Of a stretch of 64,000 nucleotides of DNA, positions 12,557 through 48,748 are shown in pieces. A model generated the notes under the pieces. The model was not told where the DNA came from, made no database searches, and worked only from the letters and a program-made list of their open reading frames with translations. Origin of the DNA: Baylisascaris procyonis (Eukaryota; Nematoda; Chromadorea; Rhabditida; Ascarididae); the NCBI GenBank assembly GCA_037389465.1, contig JAZARR010000089.1, forward strand, positions 868,001 to 932,000, written 5' to 3'. The first letter of the stretch is position 1; every line of letters starts with the position of its first letter. The position numbers and the translations under genes were made by a program.

Positions 12557-12570
12557 AATAAAGCAATAAA
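12557..12570 (+). promoter_or_regulatory. two overlapping-range poly(A) signals of the TMEM104 homologue
   Basis: AATAAA occurs at 12557-12562 and again at 12565-12570, about 130 bases after the stop codon at 12426-12428. They are the first good signals downstream on the plus strand. Confidence 0.55.
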
Positions 12571-15500
12571 ATTTCTCTTTTAATTTCTCAATCAATGAAA
12601 AAAAAATAAATAAAGAGCATATATTGAGTAAAAAAAAATTTTGAAAATAAATTCTAACTGAAGAAATCTCGTATAAAAGTATACCAGTTTATTTAGTATT
12701 TTTTGGTGTATTTTCTTTCTATGGCTATAGTGATTTCGAATTTAATTTTGATTTATTTGGCTATTATTATTTCGAATTTGCTATGTTTCTATAGTTGCTA
12801 TTATTTCAAATGTATTTTGTTTCTGTAACTATTGGTTGTTATGTTAGCATTTACACAAAACCATATTGAGAACATCATTATTGCCCAAGAAAAAAAAATT
12901 ATAGAGGAAATAGAATAGAAAATTATACAAATGAGATGAAAATATTTCAAATTGGAATAGAAAAAAAACAAGAGAAAAATGAATAATATAATGAAAGACA
13001 TTAGCTAAATGGTTATTTTATGCGTCATCAATGAAATAATAATTACCGTAATGAGAAAAGAATAATGTACATTCTTTTTGCATTCATTAATTAGAGACGA
13101 ATCAATATTATCATTGCTTAAAAACGATTTTCATATTGTTCATATTATCGATTCTATGCAAATTTTCTATCACAAAATTCAATAATCCGATAATTCAACA
13201 ATGACTTTCTCCATTTTTGAACAAGTTCTAATCCAATAAAAATTTCTTATTGCGTTGTAAAGAATAAAACAGCAGTTGAATTATTGAATTAAAGGTAATT
13301 GGCTAAGGTAAGCTAAAGCTAAATGCCTCTCAAGTTTGCAATCGGTTATGCTTTGATAGTGGGGGAGGGGGGGGGGGGGGTGGGGAGGGAGGAAGGGAGG
13401 AAGAGGGGCTATGCTCAAAATGTAATCATAATTTCAGAGTCATAGATCCTGCTGAACAATTTTTTTTTTTTTGCGATTATCCACTCGGTGATATGATGGA
13501 AATACCTATGCCGATTTTGTATTATATTTTATAAGATAAGAACGAAATCTTGAATCTACGACTTACTCATTCCCTACTCTTGTGCGTAGCTAGCTTAATC
13601 TATGGCATACTAGAATATAAGCCTAAAATTTCAACAATTTCAAATGAAAAGATTTTTATGCAGCTAAAGGAATCTTTTTTGACGAATGCAAGCAAGCTTC
13701 GCTGAGAGTGATACCATCATCTAAAAATTCCAAATCGGTGGCTCATCGGTTAATTTTTTTTTTTCAAATACACTTCAATAGCCATATTCTTGTCATGGAC
13801 GATACTAAGACCGTAGCCATAGAGCAAAGGTAGTAGTGATTACCGTTTTCCTAAGAGCAACCTTTATTGTCTTGAATCTCGCGGTCAGGGTGGATATCAC
13901 ATGGAGGATACTTGAATGCCCGCTGGGTCTACAATCAGGAAGGCTCGTAATCATTAAAATCGAAAAACCTTGTAGCATTTCCCCGGGTTAGCTCTCCCCA
14001 CAACTTTTCCCTTTCTCTTTCAGGACTTTCTTTTGGCTACCGTATTCCAGATACTTTTGGATACTACCGTATTCCGGATGGTCCAGAAAATTCCTCAACT
14101 TCTAAACAGCTTCCTCGCTTCTTCAATTGAAAGATTTCAGGCAAACATAAAAGCATAAGAATGTAACAGGAAAAACAATGAAATCAAAAAGGCATACGAT
14201 ACAAATTGAAGAATAAACATTGAAAATAAGATGGATTGAAAAAAAAAACGCTCTGAAAGACAGTTGAAGAGCAATAGTTTTAAAATAATGCACTAGGCAT
14301 TGAAGGCCAATATTATGAGAGAAAAAAGAAGGCAACAATTGCTATAGGCGTAACGACAAGAATATCACATATTGCACATGCTTAACAAAGCGAAAAAAAA
14401 AGAGGCGAACGATCACAAAATTTAAAAAAAAAAACATTGAAAGACAACACCGATACCTATAAAAACATCATAACTCATAAAATCAATGCTGAACAATTTT
14501 TACTGCTTTACATTTATATTACACTTTAAAATCAAAAGCGTAATATTAGTATTTTCTAAAAAAAAAAACGATGTTTAATAACAAAATAAATACGAATAAA
14601 CAAAAAAAACTTATTAAAAGGGCATATCACAAGAACGACTTCGACAAAGCTCGCTTCTATTCTCTTCCCATAATGACAGGTGAAAGAGGGAAAAGGTAGG
14701 AGTGATTACAAAGGAGTCAAGAAAAAGGAAGTGGGATGGAAGCAATGGTGAATAAACCATGTTCGACCAGAATTGCACTTTATATGGGAGGAAGACATAA
14801 AAAAGTTTTAAACATTAACATTTCTCCGTATTGGCAAACATATGAGAACATAAAGTAGTCCACGGTATCTCAGCTAGACTTAGTCCCGCTCATCGTAAGG
14901 TTTAATTTTTGACCATCAAGGAACCGATCTAACTCGGTCTCTTTCCCAGTTACCGCCAAGATCGGCTTTAACTAAGACCCTAGTCGACAATACTCGCTAA
15001 CTAGCAGAAACCAAAAAAGAATAAGTCTAAAACCAACTCACTAAAAGTTACCACTCCCGACATTGAATTCTAATGCCTCACAATCGAAATAAGCAAAATA
15101 ATATGTGCAATTTACAAACAAATAAAAAAATATCACATAAAACGAGACGAATTTCAAAGAGAAAATTTTATAAATTGGTTGAATTGAAAAGAAAATTCAA
15201 CTGAACGAAAAAGAAAAATTCATCACTTAAGATATTAGAAAGTGATATCAAAAAATATAAAAAAGGGAAGAAAGACGTGGCAAGGTGGCTTGTATTAAGA
15301 CCGCATACGGTAAAATAGAACATAACGAATGAGATAAATAGCTCAAATCCTTTATCTATGACATTCAAAGTTATGATTACCGTATTCTTGGCTATTATTT
15401 TTTCTACCGGAAAATTGGAAAACCCCACAAATATATATCGTAAAAATCTAATTAAAGACTCGAAAACTATTTACTTCTCCAATGTTTTAATAGAAGAACG

Positions 15501-15616
15501 TATAATCGAGAGATGCTTACAGTATAAGTCTTACGGTATGTTGCTATGAATGTGGATCAAATATATCGGCGGTCAAGATCTCATTGCAAGAAAAAGAAAA
15601 AACTAAAATCCACCGA
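12571..15616. other. convergent intergenic region
   Basis: It lies between the 3' end of the plus-strand TMEM104 homologue and the 3' end of the minus-strand coiled-coil gene. It contains poly-A/T-rich DNA, a G-run near 13361-13404 and a short direct repeat of TACCGTATTCC (about 14038-14083). No exon is supported. A 63-codon plus-strand frame at 15358-15549 has a hydrophobic start but no other support. Confidence 0.5.
13361..13407 (+). repeat. G-rich run, G-quadruplex candidate
   Basis: An almost unbroken stretch of G (GGGGGA followed by at least 14 G), then GGGG and GGG blocks separated by single A or T. It has far more than the four G-tracts needed for an intrastrand quadruplex, in otherwise AT-rich DNA. 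Confidence 0.75.
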
Positions 15617-18262
15617 TCAATGCAAAAATGTAGTTTTGAGAATATCATTAAGATAGATAACAACAGCTTGTGGATTATTCGCTTGATCGCCTTGCATGAA
15701 CGTTAATGTCTTCTCTTGGCATTCGAGTAGTTTTCGTTGAAGAAGTTCATTTTGCTCACGTAATACACGACCTTCACGTTCGAATTGACGTGCCGAATTC
15801 TCAGAAACAGAAACCCTCGTACTGAAGCGAAGAGCATCCGACTGAAATTCAAATATACACTTCAATAAGAGAAGTACGCATTGTATCGTAGCAAATTGCT
15901 TGTGCTAATGACAAATTTTGCAACGTGCAGAACCAACTAATCTTAGCATCGATACATATTTCTGACATTCATGCCGTTTTCCTTTAATTCCCTCCTATCC
16001 TTTTCTAATTTTCCTTCACTTCCTCTTTTCCTAAATATGTCGCATTGTGATTTGACGTTAGAGAAAAAAGTGGGAACGAAAAGTATGATAAAAAGAAATA
16101 TAACAATCACCACTTCCGGTTTACTGCATCTCACTGCCTTTCAAGTTATATTCTGCGCAGATAGGCTAATAGAAAAAAATAACAATAAACGATAGAAAAC
16201 AACATTGTGCATCATATGGAAACACACTGAAAATATATGTAGTTCACACCTGCAATGTGGCGGTGCGCCCTTCGAGGTATCGACAACGATTTTCAGCAAC
16301 CGCCAACTTGCCCTTGTAAACAGAGCATTCATAGCATTCTCGACCGGACTCAGTTGACGGTGATATACTGCTGTTCGTCTCAGCTGGTGAAATATGATTG
16401 TCCTGCCCATTAGGCGATTGTTCGGCGGTAGGAAGAGTTGCTTGTGCGGCAGCGATATTCTGGAAAATGTGGAATAATTAACTAATGTGAGCAACTTAAT
16501 GCGAAAGAGGAAGGAGAGAAAAATTCTCAAAAATTTTTGCAACTCCGACAATGAATTTCAGTAAAATATCCCTTCCAATATCTCTTCCCCTTCCCCCCAA
16601 CCTAATCTCAAATTAAAGCTTTTTGGTGACTCCGCTACACTTATATTTCATCCACTTAAATATTAGTTTTAGCTATGTCTATGACTTGTTTTGTTGAGCA
16701 TGGAAATGAAAGAGAATAAGCCGATCAAACCAAGCAGTATAATAAACCGACCAGAAGCGAATCACTGATATTTCTTCGGGGTGGCGAATCCAAAATTCGT
16801 TTTTTATAAATGAGACTGTTGAGAGGAGTTGCGTTGATCGCCGACCGCAGATTTGGCATCGCATTTGACGAGGGTGGTGATCCACTGCTATCGCCAATTG
16901 TCGATCCATTCGACATCCGCATTTCGCTCGATCTGGATCAATTATAAAGGTTTAAATAATACTTCCATAATGCCTTCCATCTTCTTCCATGCAATGCTCC
17001 TATGTTCTTTTTTTCCATTTGCACCAATTTATGCAAAATTCTGCGCCGATGATATATAGTTTTCTTCTGATAATAAACTTGAGATAAGGCGGATTTAAAC
17101 AACCAACGATTGGTCCTTCCAAATGTTTGTCAAATCTTTTCTGCCGCAAAGTAAATTGCTTCAAGATGTACCAAAGAGAACAACAAACCAAAAAATCTTC
17201 AGGCTTTGATACGCACGATAACAAAAAGAAAAGGTGTCATTTTCTTTCGAATTTAGGAAGGAAGAGAGAGAGGCAGGAAAGATGGAAGGAGGAGAGGGTA
17301 AACAAAACAGGACGATCAGGCACGTTCATCTTCGACTTAATGTGCGCTCCCACACCTTCCTTCCCAAAAAAATTTCCTGATATTTTTAGAAATTGCATCT
17401 GCCTTAATATAATCTCCCTTTAAGAATAAATTTTCAAAGTACCTTAATCCATCCTCGTTTTCGTGGCCTCTATTTTCATCACGTTCATGCCTTTCATCCA
17501 TATGTAAAGCGGTCTCTTTGCCAATCTCCTTATTAACAAAATCATCGCCGATATTGATCTAAAAATTATTGATTATGCTGTGGATTAATAAATCGTTTTC
17601 TTAAAAAGTTACTTTTTTTCTCGTTTGCATCACATAAAAGTTCCATCTTTTTTTCAAGAAATTAGGGTGAATCTGAAAGGTAATCATACCTGTTGATGAA
17701 CCTATATCACCAAACTAAATCATCGTAAAAACGAGCTTTTTATGGAATTTACAACTGCATTACATAAAAAAAAAAAACAAACACCATAAGAACATTGAAC
17801 GTCAAAATATTGAGGAAATAACTTAATCGGTAATATTAAATTTTGGCATTAAGTTCCATAAATAAGCATCATCAAATATCACAGCGTAGGTATATAAATA
17901 CAATCTCGGGTGATCTAGTTGTAATATACAGGTTTAATTACAAGAAGCATTTCAGTTAATAAACAACCATTATATATAACAAATATTAATAAAACACCCG
18001 AGTCAAAGTGTTAGTTAATCTCATAGGTACCTTCCAATATTTAAAAAAAAAACACGACTCCGATATTATGCTCCAGATTGCTAAAAGATTAACTTAATAA
18101 CAAATCGATCCAACTTACATTATCATCGTCGTTATTGCGATCCCTTTCCAAAGGCATCTCCTCATCCACTTCTTTGTCCACATTGATCTCATCCTCTTCA
18201 TCACCCAAATCGACACTTGGTTCCTCTTTACTAACTGCTATATCACTACTCGTTACGCCCAT
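15617..18262 (-). CDS. acidic/coiled-coil protein, 291 aa, unidentified
   Basis: Five minus-strand exons: 18262-18119, 17558-17443, 16932-16752, 16459-16250 and 15841-15617. Phases agree throughout, and the start ATG and TGA stop are both present. The N-terminus (MGVTSSDIAVSKEEP) is very rich in Asp and Glu to about residue 85. A Ser/Pro-rich stretch follows (SSGSPPSSNAMPN, about 100-115), then KRILDSPPRRNISDSLL (about 130-147) and a CYEC motif (about 197-200). The last 80 residues are charged and leucine-rich (RQFEREGRVLREQNELLQRK), typical of a dimerising coiled coil. The protein ends VIYLNDILKTTFLH. I do not recognise the family. SPPRR looks like a proline-directed phosphorylation site (inference). 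The weakest splice is the GTCGGT donor of exon 3, but reading frame and phase support it. It starts 572 bp downstream of the same-strand zinc-finger gene. Confidence 0.8.
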
Positions 18263-18834
18263 ATTTCCTAGACCTTAATTTTAATACAATCATTATACAC
18301 ATAAAGTAAATGATGTTTAGTATTGAAAAAAAGAGATTTTCTCCTTTACAAATATTAAATAAACCAGCTACTTACGCAAAAGTATGAAACAACCGCAACA
18401 TTAAGTTTACAAAATTTCTTCGAAAACTTTGAAAAGAAATGAGAAGTAGGAAGTCGGAAAACTCAGACAAATCATGATATCGTTATTTATTTATTTATTC
18501 ATTTTAATCTTCTTCATTTATTTATATAAACACTTGGAGTCCTTTGCGTGGAAAACATATACCTAAGTCAAACTTAAAATTAAACCAACATCTTCCACGT
18601 CCTTTAGCTATTCACCTATGTGCAAAAAAAAAAGCCGAAACTGTAAGGAACTTTTTCCTTATCCTCGATATTGAATTCAATCATGAAAACATTTTTTCTC
18701 TTTCCTGACTTTTCAATTAGAATTCTGAATGAGGCTGCCAATGAGCAGAGCAAGAAACCAAGAAATCCCGTAATTATTTACATGTTACTCTTGGATCATT
18801 CATTTGTTAGCTGCTGGATATATAACTGGGGCAA
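18263..18834 (-). promoter_or_regulatory. short intercistronic region with poly(A) signals on the minus strand
   Basis: This 572-bp gap separates the stop of the zinc-finger gene from the ATG of the coiled-coil gene. On the minus strand, overlapping AATAAA motifs lie at about 18499-18486, some 340 bases after the upstream stop. A TCTAG acceptor-like site lies 5 bases before the downstream ATG. The layout would suit either two genes with a compact promoter or an operon with trans-splicing. Confidence 0.4.
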
Positions 18835-41548
<22,714 letters not shown>

Positions 41549-44500
41549 AATTCAGTAATACACAAATTGTAATAATAAAGCTTTTAGATAATAAATTCTA
41601 GAAAATGAGTATACATTAAATTGCTTTCGAATTGTTTTAAAATATATAGTGAATTCGTTTAATTGACGCATTTCAAGTTGACTCCACAATAAGTAATCAA
41701 CGTTTATTCTCTCTTTAAAATTTTCTCTGATAAATTATAGGAATCCTAAAAGAAGTTAATTTTCTAGATGAAATAGTTCAAGTAATTTCATCACTAATAA
41801 CGCAACCTTCACCCTTTCTTACTTATATGAAAGGATGAATATTTTATAATACCTGTAATGGATGTTATGAAAATGAAAATACGAGCACCGGCGTGAGAAT
41901 TTCAAAAACAAGGACGATTTTGATTTATGAGCTAAGAGGGGTGGGGGATTGGAGAGGAGAGAGGGGGAAGTGGAACAAAAGGAGGATGGGGTTTATGGTA
42001 TTGAAATGTTCCGACTGTAATAGCTACGTAATGCGCTTAAATCAAAGATCAAATCGTGAAAGAAATGAACCAATGAGATGTGCGTAAAGCAACGAATAAT
42101 TTCTAGAAACGATTCTTCCAATATTTCATTAATAACTGCATAATTTCTCTACCAGAAAAGTTGCAATCAACTCAAATTTTTCCATTTCATAATCAATGGA
42201 TATGCAAATTTTAGGGGATTTAACTTGATCTGGTTTTTTTGCATTCCTCAATAATTAGAATGACAGAGCATTTTCAGCACTCTTGATTCTGATGTTTCTA
42301 ATTTTTTTATAAACAGGCTGATTTGTGTTGATAACGTTTGCAAAAATTTCTTCGTAATTTAAAAATTTACATAAAAGGACCGTCATTGTAAAAAATACTT
42401 TGTGCATAAGTATTATATTGTGCTTAACCAATCGTTAAAAAATAATGTTATTTTTTTAATTTTCGTACAAAAAGCAGTTTTTTTTTTCTAAATCAAAGTT
42501 GACTAGGTAAAAGTTGCTTTTAATTAATGCAAGTGTGATTATTCATTTATGTTGACCGGCTGATCTGTTGATTACTGCTTAGCGGATCAATTATTGATTA
42601 TCGATTAACGTTATCACTGCTTGTCAATTGTTGATCAGTGAAACGCTTTTTTCACAACAATTATGCTACTCCTAGCAGAATGTTTCATTTGGGCCCCGCA
42701 AAGAAAAGACATCTCCACCAATTCCTAGCACAATTCTACATATTTCAGAATTAGAAAATGGAAGTAGAGAATTTCTATCTTAAATTCAATGACGTCATCT
42801 TTCGCAATGAAAATTTTTAATGTTTAAAAGATCGATATTTATTTATTGAAATTTAAAAAAAACCTCTCATTCGTTGATTAGAACAAAATAAATATTCCTT
42901 CATAAAATAACCTTTCAAAGCAATCGATAATTTTCAATTTTTCTCATAGTTAATACAATTTCTTAAGTATTGTCAATGAGCTAAAATTCTGAAATTAATT
43001 ATAGTATGACTATTACTCTATTACTGAAGTAATACTCGTGTAGTAGCTAACTCTAGAACTTCAACAAACTAATCTTTGCATTTTGTAATCAATGATAACT
43101 GAGGGGGGGGGGAGGAGGAATGGCAGAAGGGCGAAGGGGAATCGCAAAAAAAACGAACAAATCGACCCTGGGCGTCGAAATATTTATAATTTTACAATTA
43201 ACAACGCCCAATAAAACAAGAGAATTGCAACATTTGTGATATTTCATAACGTCTTTAGCAGGAAATTAAATTGATGCGAATTAAATGCAAATGAGACTTA
43301 TAAAATTTAACAGATCAAATCTCCCAAATGAATACAATCTCGGCGAATATTCAATGAAATGATCACCGAATTGAGTATCGTCATATTTAATTCCGATCTA
43401 TGTCGACTCTATGCTCGATGGCAGCGCATACGAAATATTAGGATGAATACTCTTTTATGATTCAATTAAATCGATATATCTAAGCTTATAGGCTGAATTT
43501 CGATAAAAATTTATTTAATTCATTAAAAATTCATTGTAATCTGAAGCTCTTTCATTATTTTTTGAGGTGTCTAATCGTTCAGCATGAAATCTCAAAGTAC
43601 GAGCAGATAAATAGCCTTACGAGTTTAATGAGAGTTTAATCGTGAAATTTTGTGCATTTGATGGCGTAATGCGTTAGCTTAAACATTTCGACAAAAGCAA
43701 ATCAAAAGCTGAAGTTTCAAATCCGCATTGAGATTTATATTTTCTCTACTTTTACTCAAGAATATATCAAACAATATTTATGATGTTAGTATGAATTATA
43801 TTTTTTGTTACACACTTATAACATAATAAAATATAAATATAGATGTAAATCTATTTTATATATGGTTACTATAAGGTTCTGCTAGCTTATACCGATCTTT
43901 ATTCAATTATTCAAATTTTACGCCCAAATTTATGCGTACATTCGATACGATCTAAACTCATCAAAGAGAGCAGAAAATTATTAATAATTTCAACACTTTT
44001 GCGCACTATTATGAAAGTATGAATCACACAAAAAAACTGGGGGTTTTTTGGATTAATGAATGTCAATAACGATATATTGATGCGCTGATGATGACAAACA
44101 ACGCTTCACAACGGAATAAACAATCCTCAAGGTCAATGGTGAGAATGGAAATGTTGCATCAAAGGAATGTTATTTCTTTTAAAATTTGAGGATATTTGAG
44201 AAATTTAAAGTTTAAAGCGCCTATATTACGGAGATTTTTCTTTGCTAATAATTCATTTCTGAAGAATCTGAAGCGACGACCGACTAAAATAAAGCTGTAG
44301 CAGCCGAAAATGAGCTTTCGCTGAGAAATTAGAAAAAAAAACCGAAGAAAGGATATTGAAATTTCACGCTTTATTCACGTGTGTTGCGACGTTATCAACG
44401 AACAGCATGTGGCTTCCCAAAAGTGACCACTCAATAGCACAAAACGATAAGGTGGATGGATAGACGAGTGGAACCGGACTGGTGACCAAACGTATGCATG

Positions 44501-44738
44501 CACGGGTATATGCGAAAAATAGCGTTACTTTGATTAGCTAACATCGGCGGAATCTAGCAATCATAAGAGGCAGTTGGCTGTCAGCTACAAATAACTTAGA
44601 TAAATAAGCGAACGATCCTACACGTGTTATTTTGGATGTTCTATAGACAGATTATGCGCGATACTGTATAGACACACATCCAACGACGTACATAACTTAC
44701 AACATTTACAGTTATAACGCAGCTCGATAATACTGCAG
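41549..44738. other. AT-rich region upstream of the zinc-finger gene
   Basis: It directly precedes the minus-strand start ATG, so the promoter should lie at the left edge. No supported exon is seen. A G-run (GGGGGGGGGG plus GGAGG) lies near 43102-43120. Confidence 0.4.
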
Positions 44739-45040
44739 TTAACCCAGGAGAGGTGTAGAAGCAATAGGTACGCATTTGGTGGATTTTTCAGATATAGGAG
44801 GAAGTGGACATTGGAGATAGATACGTATGAGCATCAGCATGATGGCTACTGTGGTGGACGCATGCGCAAAGATGCAAGTGGGAGGGCCACTGCGTGAGAC
44901 AGCCGCATGCCGGGCGTATGGGGTCACACGGCTGCCCTTCGCCGCCACCGCCCAAATGACCAGCCAATCGCCCACTCGTTGTTCAGCACGTAGCTCCTGT
45001 TACGTTAGCCTTAAGAATCGAAATCATTCACAATAAGCTT
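44739..45040. other. GC-rich block open on both strands, possible exon
   Basis: The stretch at about 44820-45000 is much richer in GC than its neighbours. It is open for 69 codons on plus (44827-45036) and 78 on minus (44975-44739). Neither translation resembles a family I know, and no pair of consensus splice sites decides the strand. It could be an exon, a promoter-proximal element or a conserved non-coding block. Confidence 0.25.
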
Positions 45041-45394
45041 GAAATAAAGAGAAAGATTCCGATGTTTCTGAATTTTCTTCGCTTCCTCACTTTCAATTCC
45101 AAATAGAACAGCAACTTATTGGCTAGTTTGATTTGAAATTTTGTTTTTGAATGATCCGATTGACTGTGTGAGGGAATTCGAGCGATGAATTTTACTGTGA
45201 AATTTTGGATCCTCTAACAAGATAAATGAACTGGCTTGTAGGAAGGAATGTGCGGTAAATGAGCTATTCCAGTTATGTGACACGTATAGAATATTAAGGC
45301 CCACCCCACCTCTTTACACTTCATTTTGACATAAGCACCCAAGAAAAGCTTCGAACGCACTAGTGTTTATATTGTTCGCCTAACATATTGCGAA

Positions 45395-45650
45395 ATAAAG
45401 AGTAGAAAGTGAGCAGGAAATAAGCATGATGGAATGGGAAATGCTGATGAAGGAATTAGCGCTAGAAAGTTGTGATGAGTTGAAGAATGTTGCTCATGAA
45501 TTGCATGAGGAGTGGGCACGACACAATAATGCGCATGCTGCAGTACACCATCGACCCATATTCGGGATGGGATCCGTTGCATACACGCTGTGATGTGCTC
45601 CCAATTTCGTCACATCTTCGTGCACCTCTCAAGCTGAATTCCTTAATGCT
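45395..45650. other. exon-like block, strand unsure
   Basis: On plus, an open frame of about 64 codons contains MMEWEMLMKELALESC and HELHEEWARHNNAHAA and ends TGA near 45592. On minus, two other frames are open for about 45-60 codons, one containing KLGAHHSVYATDPIPNMGRW. Codon periodicity seems present, but I cannot choose a strand and no homologue is recognised. Confidence 0.25.
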
Positions 45651-46082
45651 CAAATTTTGTTGATTTATTGCAAAAGTATTGGTTTATTATGATGTTCTCA
45701 TTGATGATTAATCACTATAAAATCTTTCATAAGAATTTCTCTTATATTTAAGGCAATTAAAGCTTGATCAGCAAATGTTTTTTTTTTTTAAGATACGATC
45801 TCATCTCGTTTCACTTGATGGAATATTAATGAGGCAAAAATTTTTGGCTATAACTTGTGTAGCACAAATCTTAGTCGAAAATAATTCCCGAAAGCATTTT
45901 CCAAAGAATTTGTGAAGGCTGGGAATGAGATATGCTAACTTATATGTTTGATTTAAATTTTAGTGAATCCAATCTAAAGTTTTCTAATATTGTTTTTTCT
46001 TTCGTTTCGAAGTGTAGTGGAGGAAGGAAGAGAGGAGAACGACAAACGAACGATATGAAAGCTATAGTACCGCATTACCACC

Positions 46083-46999
46083 TCAGGTCTTATTAAAAGC
46101 ATATGCTAATTGAAGTTTTGACAGCGATAACATACGTTCTTCAACGTCACGGATTCGCAGAGCACATATAAACGGTAGTAAAATGCGACATCGGATCTGA
46201 TAGCGACGAGCAACGTCTACGGCGTTGCCGATACGCCCTAGTTGCTCATTATTTACTACGCCTTCGAGCACAATCGCTTCGTTCATGACCGATTTTTTAT
46301 CCGGTTCCGGAGTGGCGCACAACATGATTCCCGGATGAAAGCATAATTCCTAATTTCGCATATGCTAAGGTCATTTCATCATCGTTCTACAGTCTCACTA
46401 TAAAATACGGTTTCTTACTAACTAAATTATCGCTGTAAGAACATTAGAAGAGATCGAATCAATTTAAGCGACTCCTAAAATCAATTAATGAATGTGATTG
46501 TATAGGAAATAATTGAAAAGTTACTATTACAATTTACTAAAAAATAAAGTGATTCGAAAACGTTTCAAATTTCGCACTATTCAAAGAACATCAATGAAGT
46601 TTTCTTTAGGATTGATAGAGGCTAATACTCGATGTCTATAATATTATTAAGCTGGAGGAAATGAATATTTCTCAAGGAAGAATGATTGTTATAGTTGTGC
46701 AATGATCGGATATTGAAGATTGAGGTGGACATAGTATGAAAAGTGAATGACGAACGTTATTTTGTGAGGGAGTCTTAGATTTGCGAGCGATTAAGGCGTC
46801 GATGCTGGTACGCTCTTTGAAAGGATGAAAGAAGGAGCAAAACGAGCACATCGGCACGGAAATGCCAAGAAAGTGGCACTACGCTCATGCACCGATCCAG
46901 GCTGAATTGTTGTTGTTGTTGAAGCATGTGCAACGCGTCAACGATATCCGTCGACGTGGTTTCGTTCGTATCGGGAGGTGGGGGGCTGTGATTAGACAT
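46083..46999 (-). CDS. candidate two-exon gene start, unidentified
   Basis: Possible minus-strand exon 1 at 46999-46883 (MSNHSPPPPDTNETTSTD, then a QQQQQ run) has a donor AGC/GTAGTG in phase 0. Possible exon 2 begins at 46349 after an AATTAG acceptor, also phase 0. It reads ELCFHPGIMLCATPEP, then NNEQLGRIGNAVDVARRYQ and a leucine/arginine-rich end. It either stops at 46083 (TGA) or splices at a strong C/GTATGT donor at 46136/46135. Downstream exons were not found with confidence. A plus-strand frame (46862-47110) overlaps exon 1 and is a rival. No domain is recognised. The model rests on frame and splice sites only. Confidence 0.35.
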
Positions 47000-48006
47000 G
47001 ACGTACGTCTATGCACACTTTTCAAATATTGTCTTTTGTTCGACCCTTTCTCCATGCACGTATATGATGTTGTTTTGGGTGAAAATTTCAAGAGGGAAAC
47101 AGTAATTTAGAGTGGCTCTAAGGTGACCACCACCCGCAAAAAATTTCAATATTGCTATCGTTCAAAGAACGTTCTGAAAAAAAAATACAAATATAGAAAA
47201 ACACTTGGTGATATCTACGTGCTTTTGGCAATTTAAGCTTATTTCTTAATTCTTGAAAAACATTTGTAAGGAATTTTTCGCAAGATTAAGAGTCTTTCCC
47301 AGCGGTCCAAGTAAATCGTAGTTTTATTGGACTAACCGTTTTGGAAAATTTCTGTGCGAAAGATTTTGCTATTGCATAAAATTGTTTTGCAAAAAATCCC
47401 ATTATGACAACATCACTTAGTTGCTTTTTATATCCATCTATCTATAAGTCTGTCCACAAGTTTTAATAAAGGAACTATGGAAGCCATAATTATATGATTT
47501 GAGAGGTATTATATACACCACTGGTTGATTTCTTTTACCATATTTCAAAATTATCGATCAAACTCAAAAGAAGTTATAGACATGCAAATATAGAAAAAAT
47601 TTTATTATTGATGCCAATCGACTTTTTTAAAACCGGCGCGGCTATACAAAAAAAAAACGAATTTTTCGTGGAAGATTGCAAGCTGTTGAGCTAACCATAA
47701 TATAGAGGCCCTATTTCGCATATTTATTGTGTATCGATAGCTTATGAAACTCGTTGCTCAACTGCGAGGAATATAAAGGAGCTTAGTCAGATAAGGGCAT
47801 ATCATACCAGCTAACACATGCTTCCTCGTTTCCTTACGATTACGTAAAATGTGATCCAATCGGTTGTAAAATGCAAATTACTATTCGATATCTTTGAAGT
47901 GACAATAATCTTTCGACGGCAGCAGATGAACTCGAAAGTTATTATCGCGGATCACTTTAGGTGTCCACCATATAGACTAAACTTTATAACTCAAAATGAT
48001 TATCAA

Positions 48007-48064
<58 letters not shown>
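48007..48064. repeat. (AT)n dinucleotide tract
   Basis: About 58 bp of AT with one AC near the left end. Confidence 0.95.
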
Positions 48065-48069
<5 letters not shown>

Positions 48070-48629
48070 TGCGCAGATACGACACAAAAATAATTGCTTT
48101 ATGAACATCCAAAAATTCTAAACGAATGAAAGTGACACGAAAATTGAAGATCAAAGACAGTAATACGATCATCAGTCAATGCTTAAAGAAAAGGAATTTG
48201 AGGGATAATAATAATGACCTTTCAAAATAAGACATATGAAATAAGATATAAGGTTCATTTTAGCGATAAAGCATTATTTATTTCATGATACTATAGCGTT
48301 GAGTTATCGGTCATATCTCCAATTCCATATAACAAATCATTCGACTGCCTCTCCTATCTCCATCTCCTACCCCCTCCCATTTCGCCTCAAAATTTCACCT
48401 TTTTCTGCAATGAACAAAAGAACAAATAAAGGAAGCATACGAGCGATTATTTGTGCATAAAGCGTGCACATAAAAGAGTGCGTTTAATTGAATCGTAAAG
48501 TTTGGAGGAGTAAAGGTGAGCGAAGCAATTGTGGTGAAGATTTTATTCAACAAAATAAAAAATGAAAAATAAAAAAAAAGATGCCGAAAAATAAGAGAGG
48601 GAAAAGATAAGATAGAGAGGTGCGAATAG

Positions 48630-48748
48630 GAACGATTCGAACAGTCAAAGGTCTTGACCCATTCGATGACAAATTAAGAGTCCGTAATGTTTATCAACGT
48701 TTACGCGATCGAAGCGTCGCTATACGAGAACGCCTCAAGAAAAAATAA
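48630..48748 (+). other. candidate terminal exon, plus strand
   Basis: After an AATAG acceptor-like site the frame reads TIRTVKGLDPFDDKLRVRN and then a basic QRLRDRSVAIRERLKKK, ending with TAA at 48746-48748. The residue mix is protein-like, but the block is only about 39 codons and no upstream exon was found. Confidence 0.25.

Noticed and set aside
15358..15549. Small secreted protein (hydrophobic start MITVFLAIIF)
   Set aside because: A hydrophobic start alone is common in AT-rich DNA; no other evidence.
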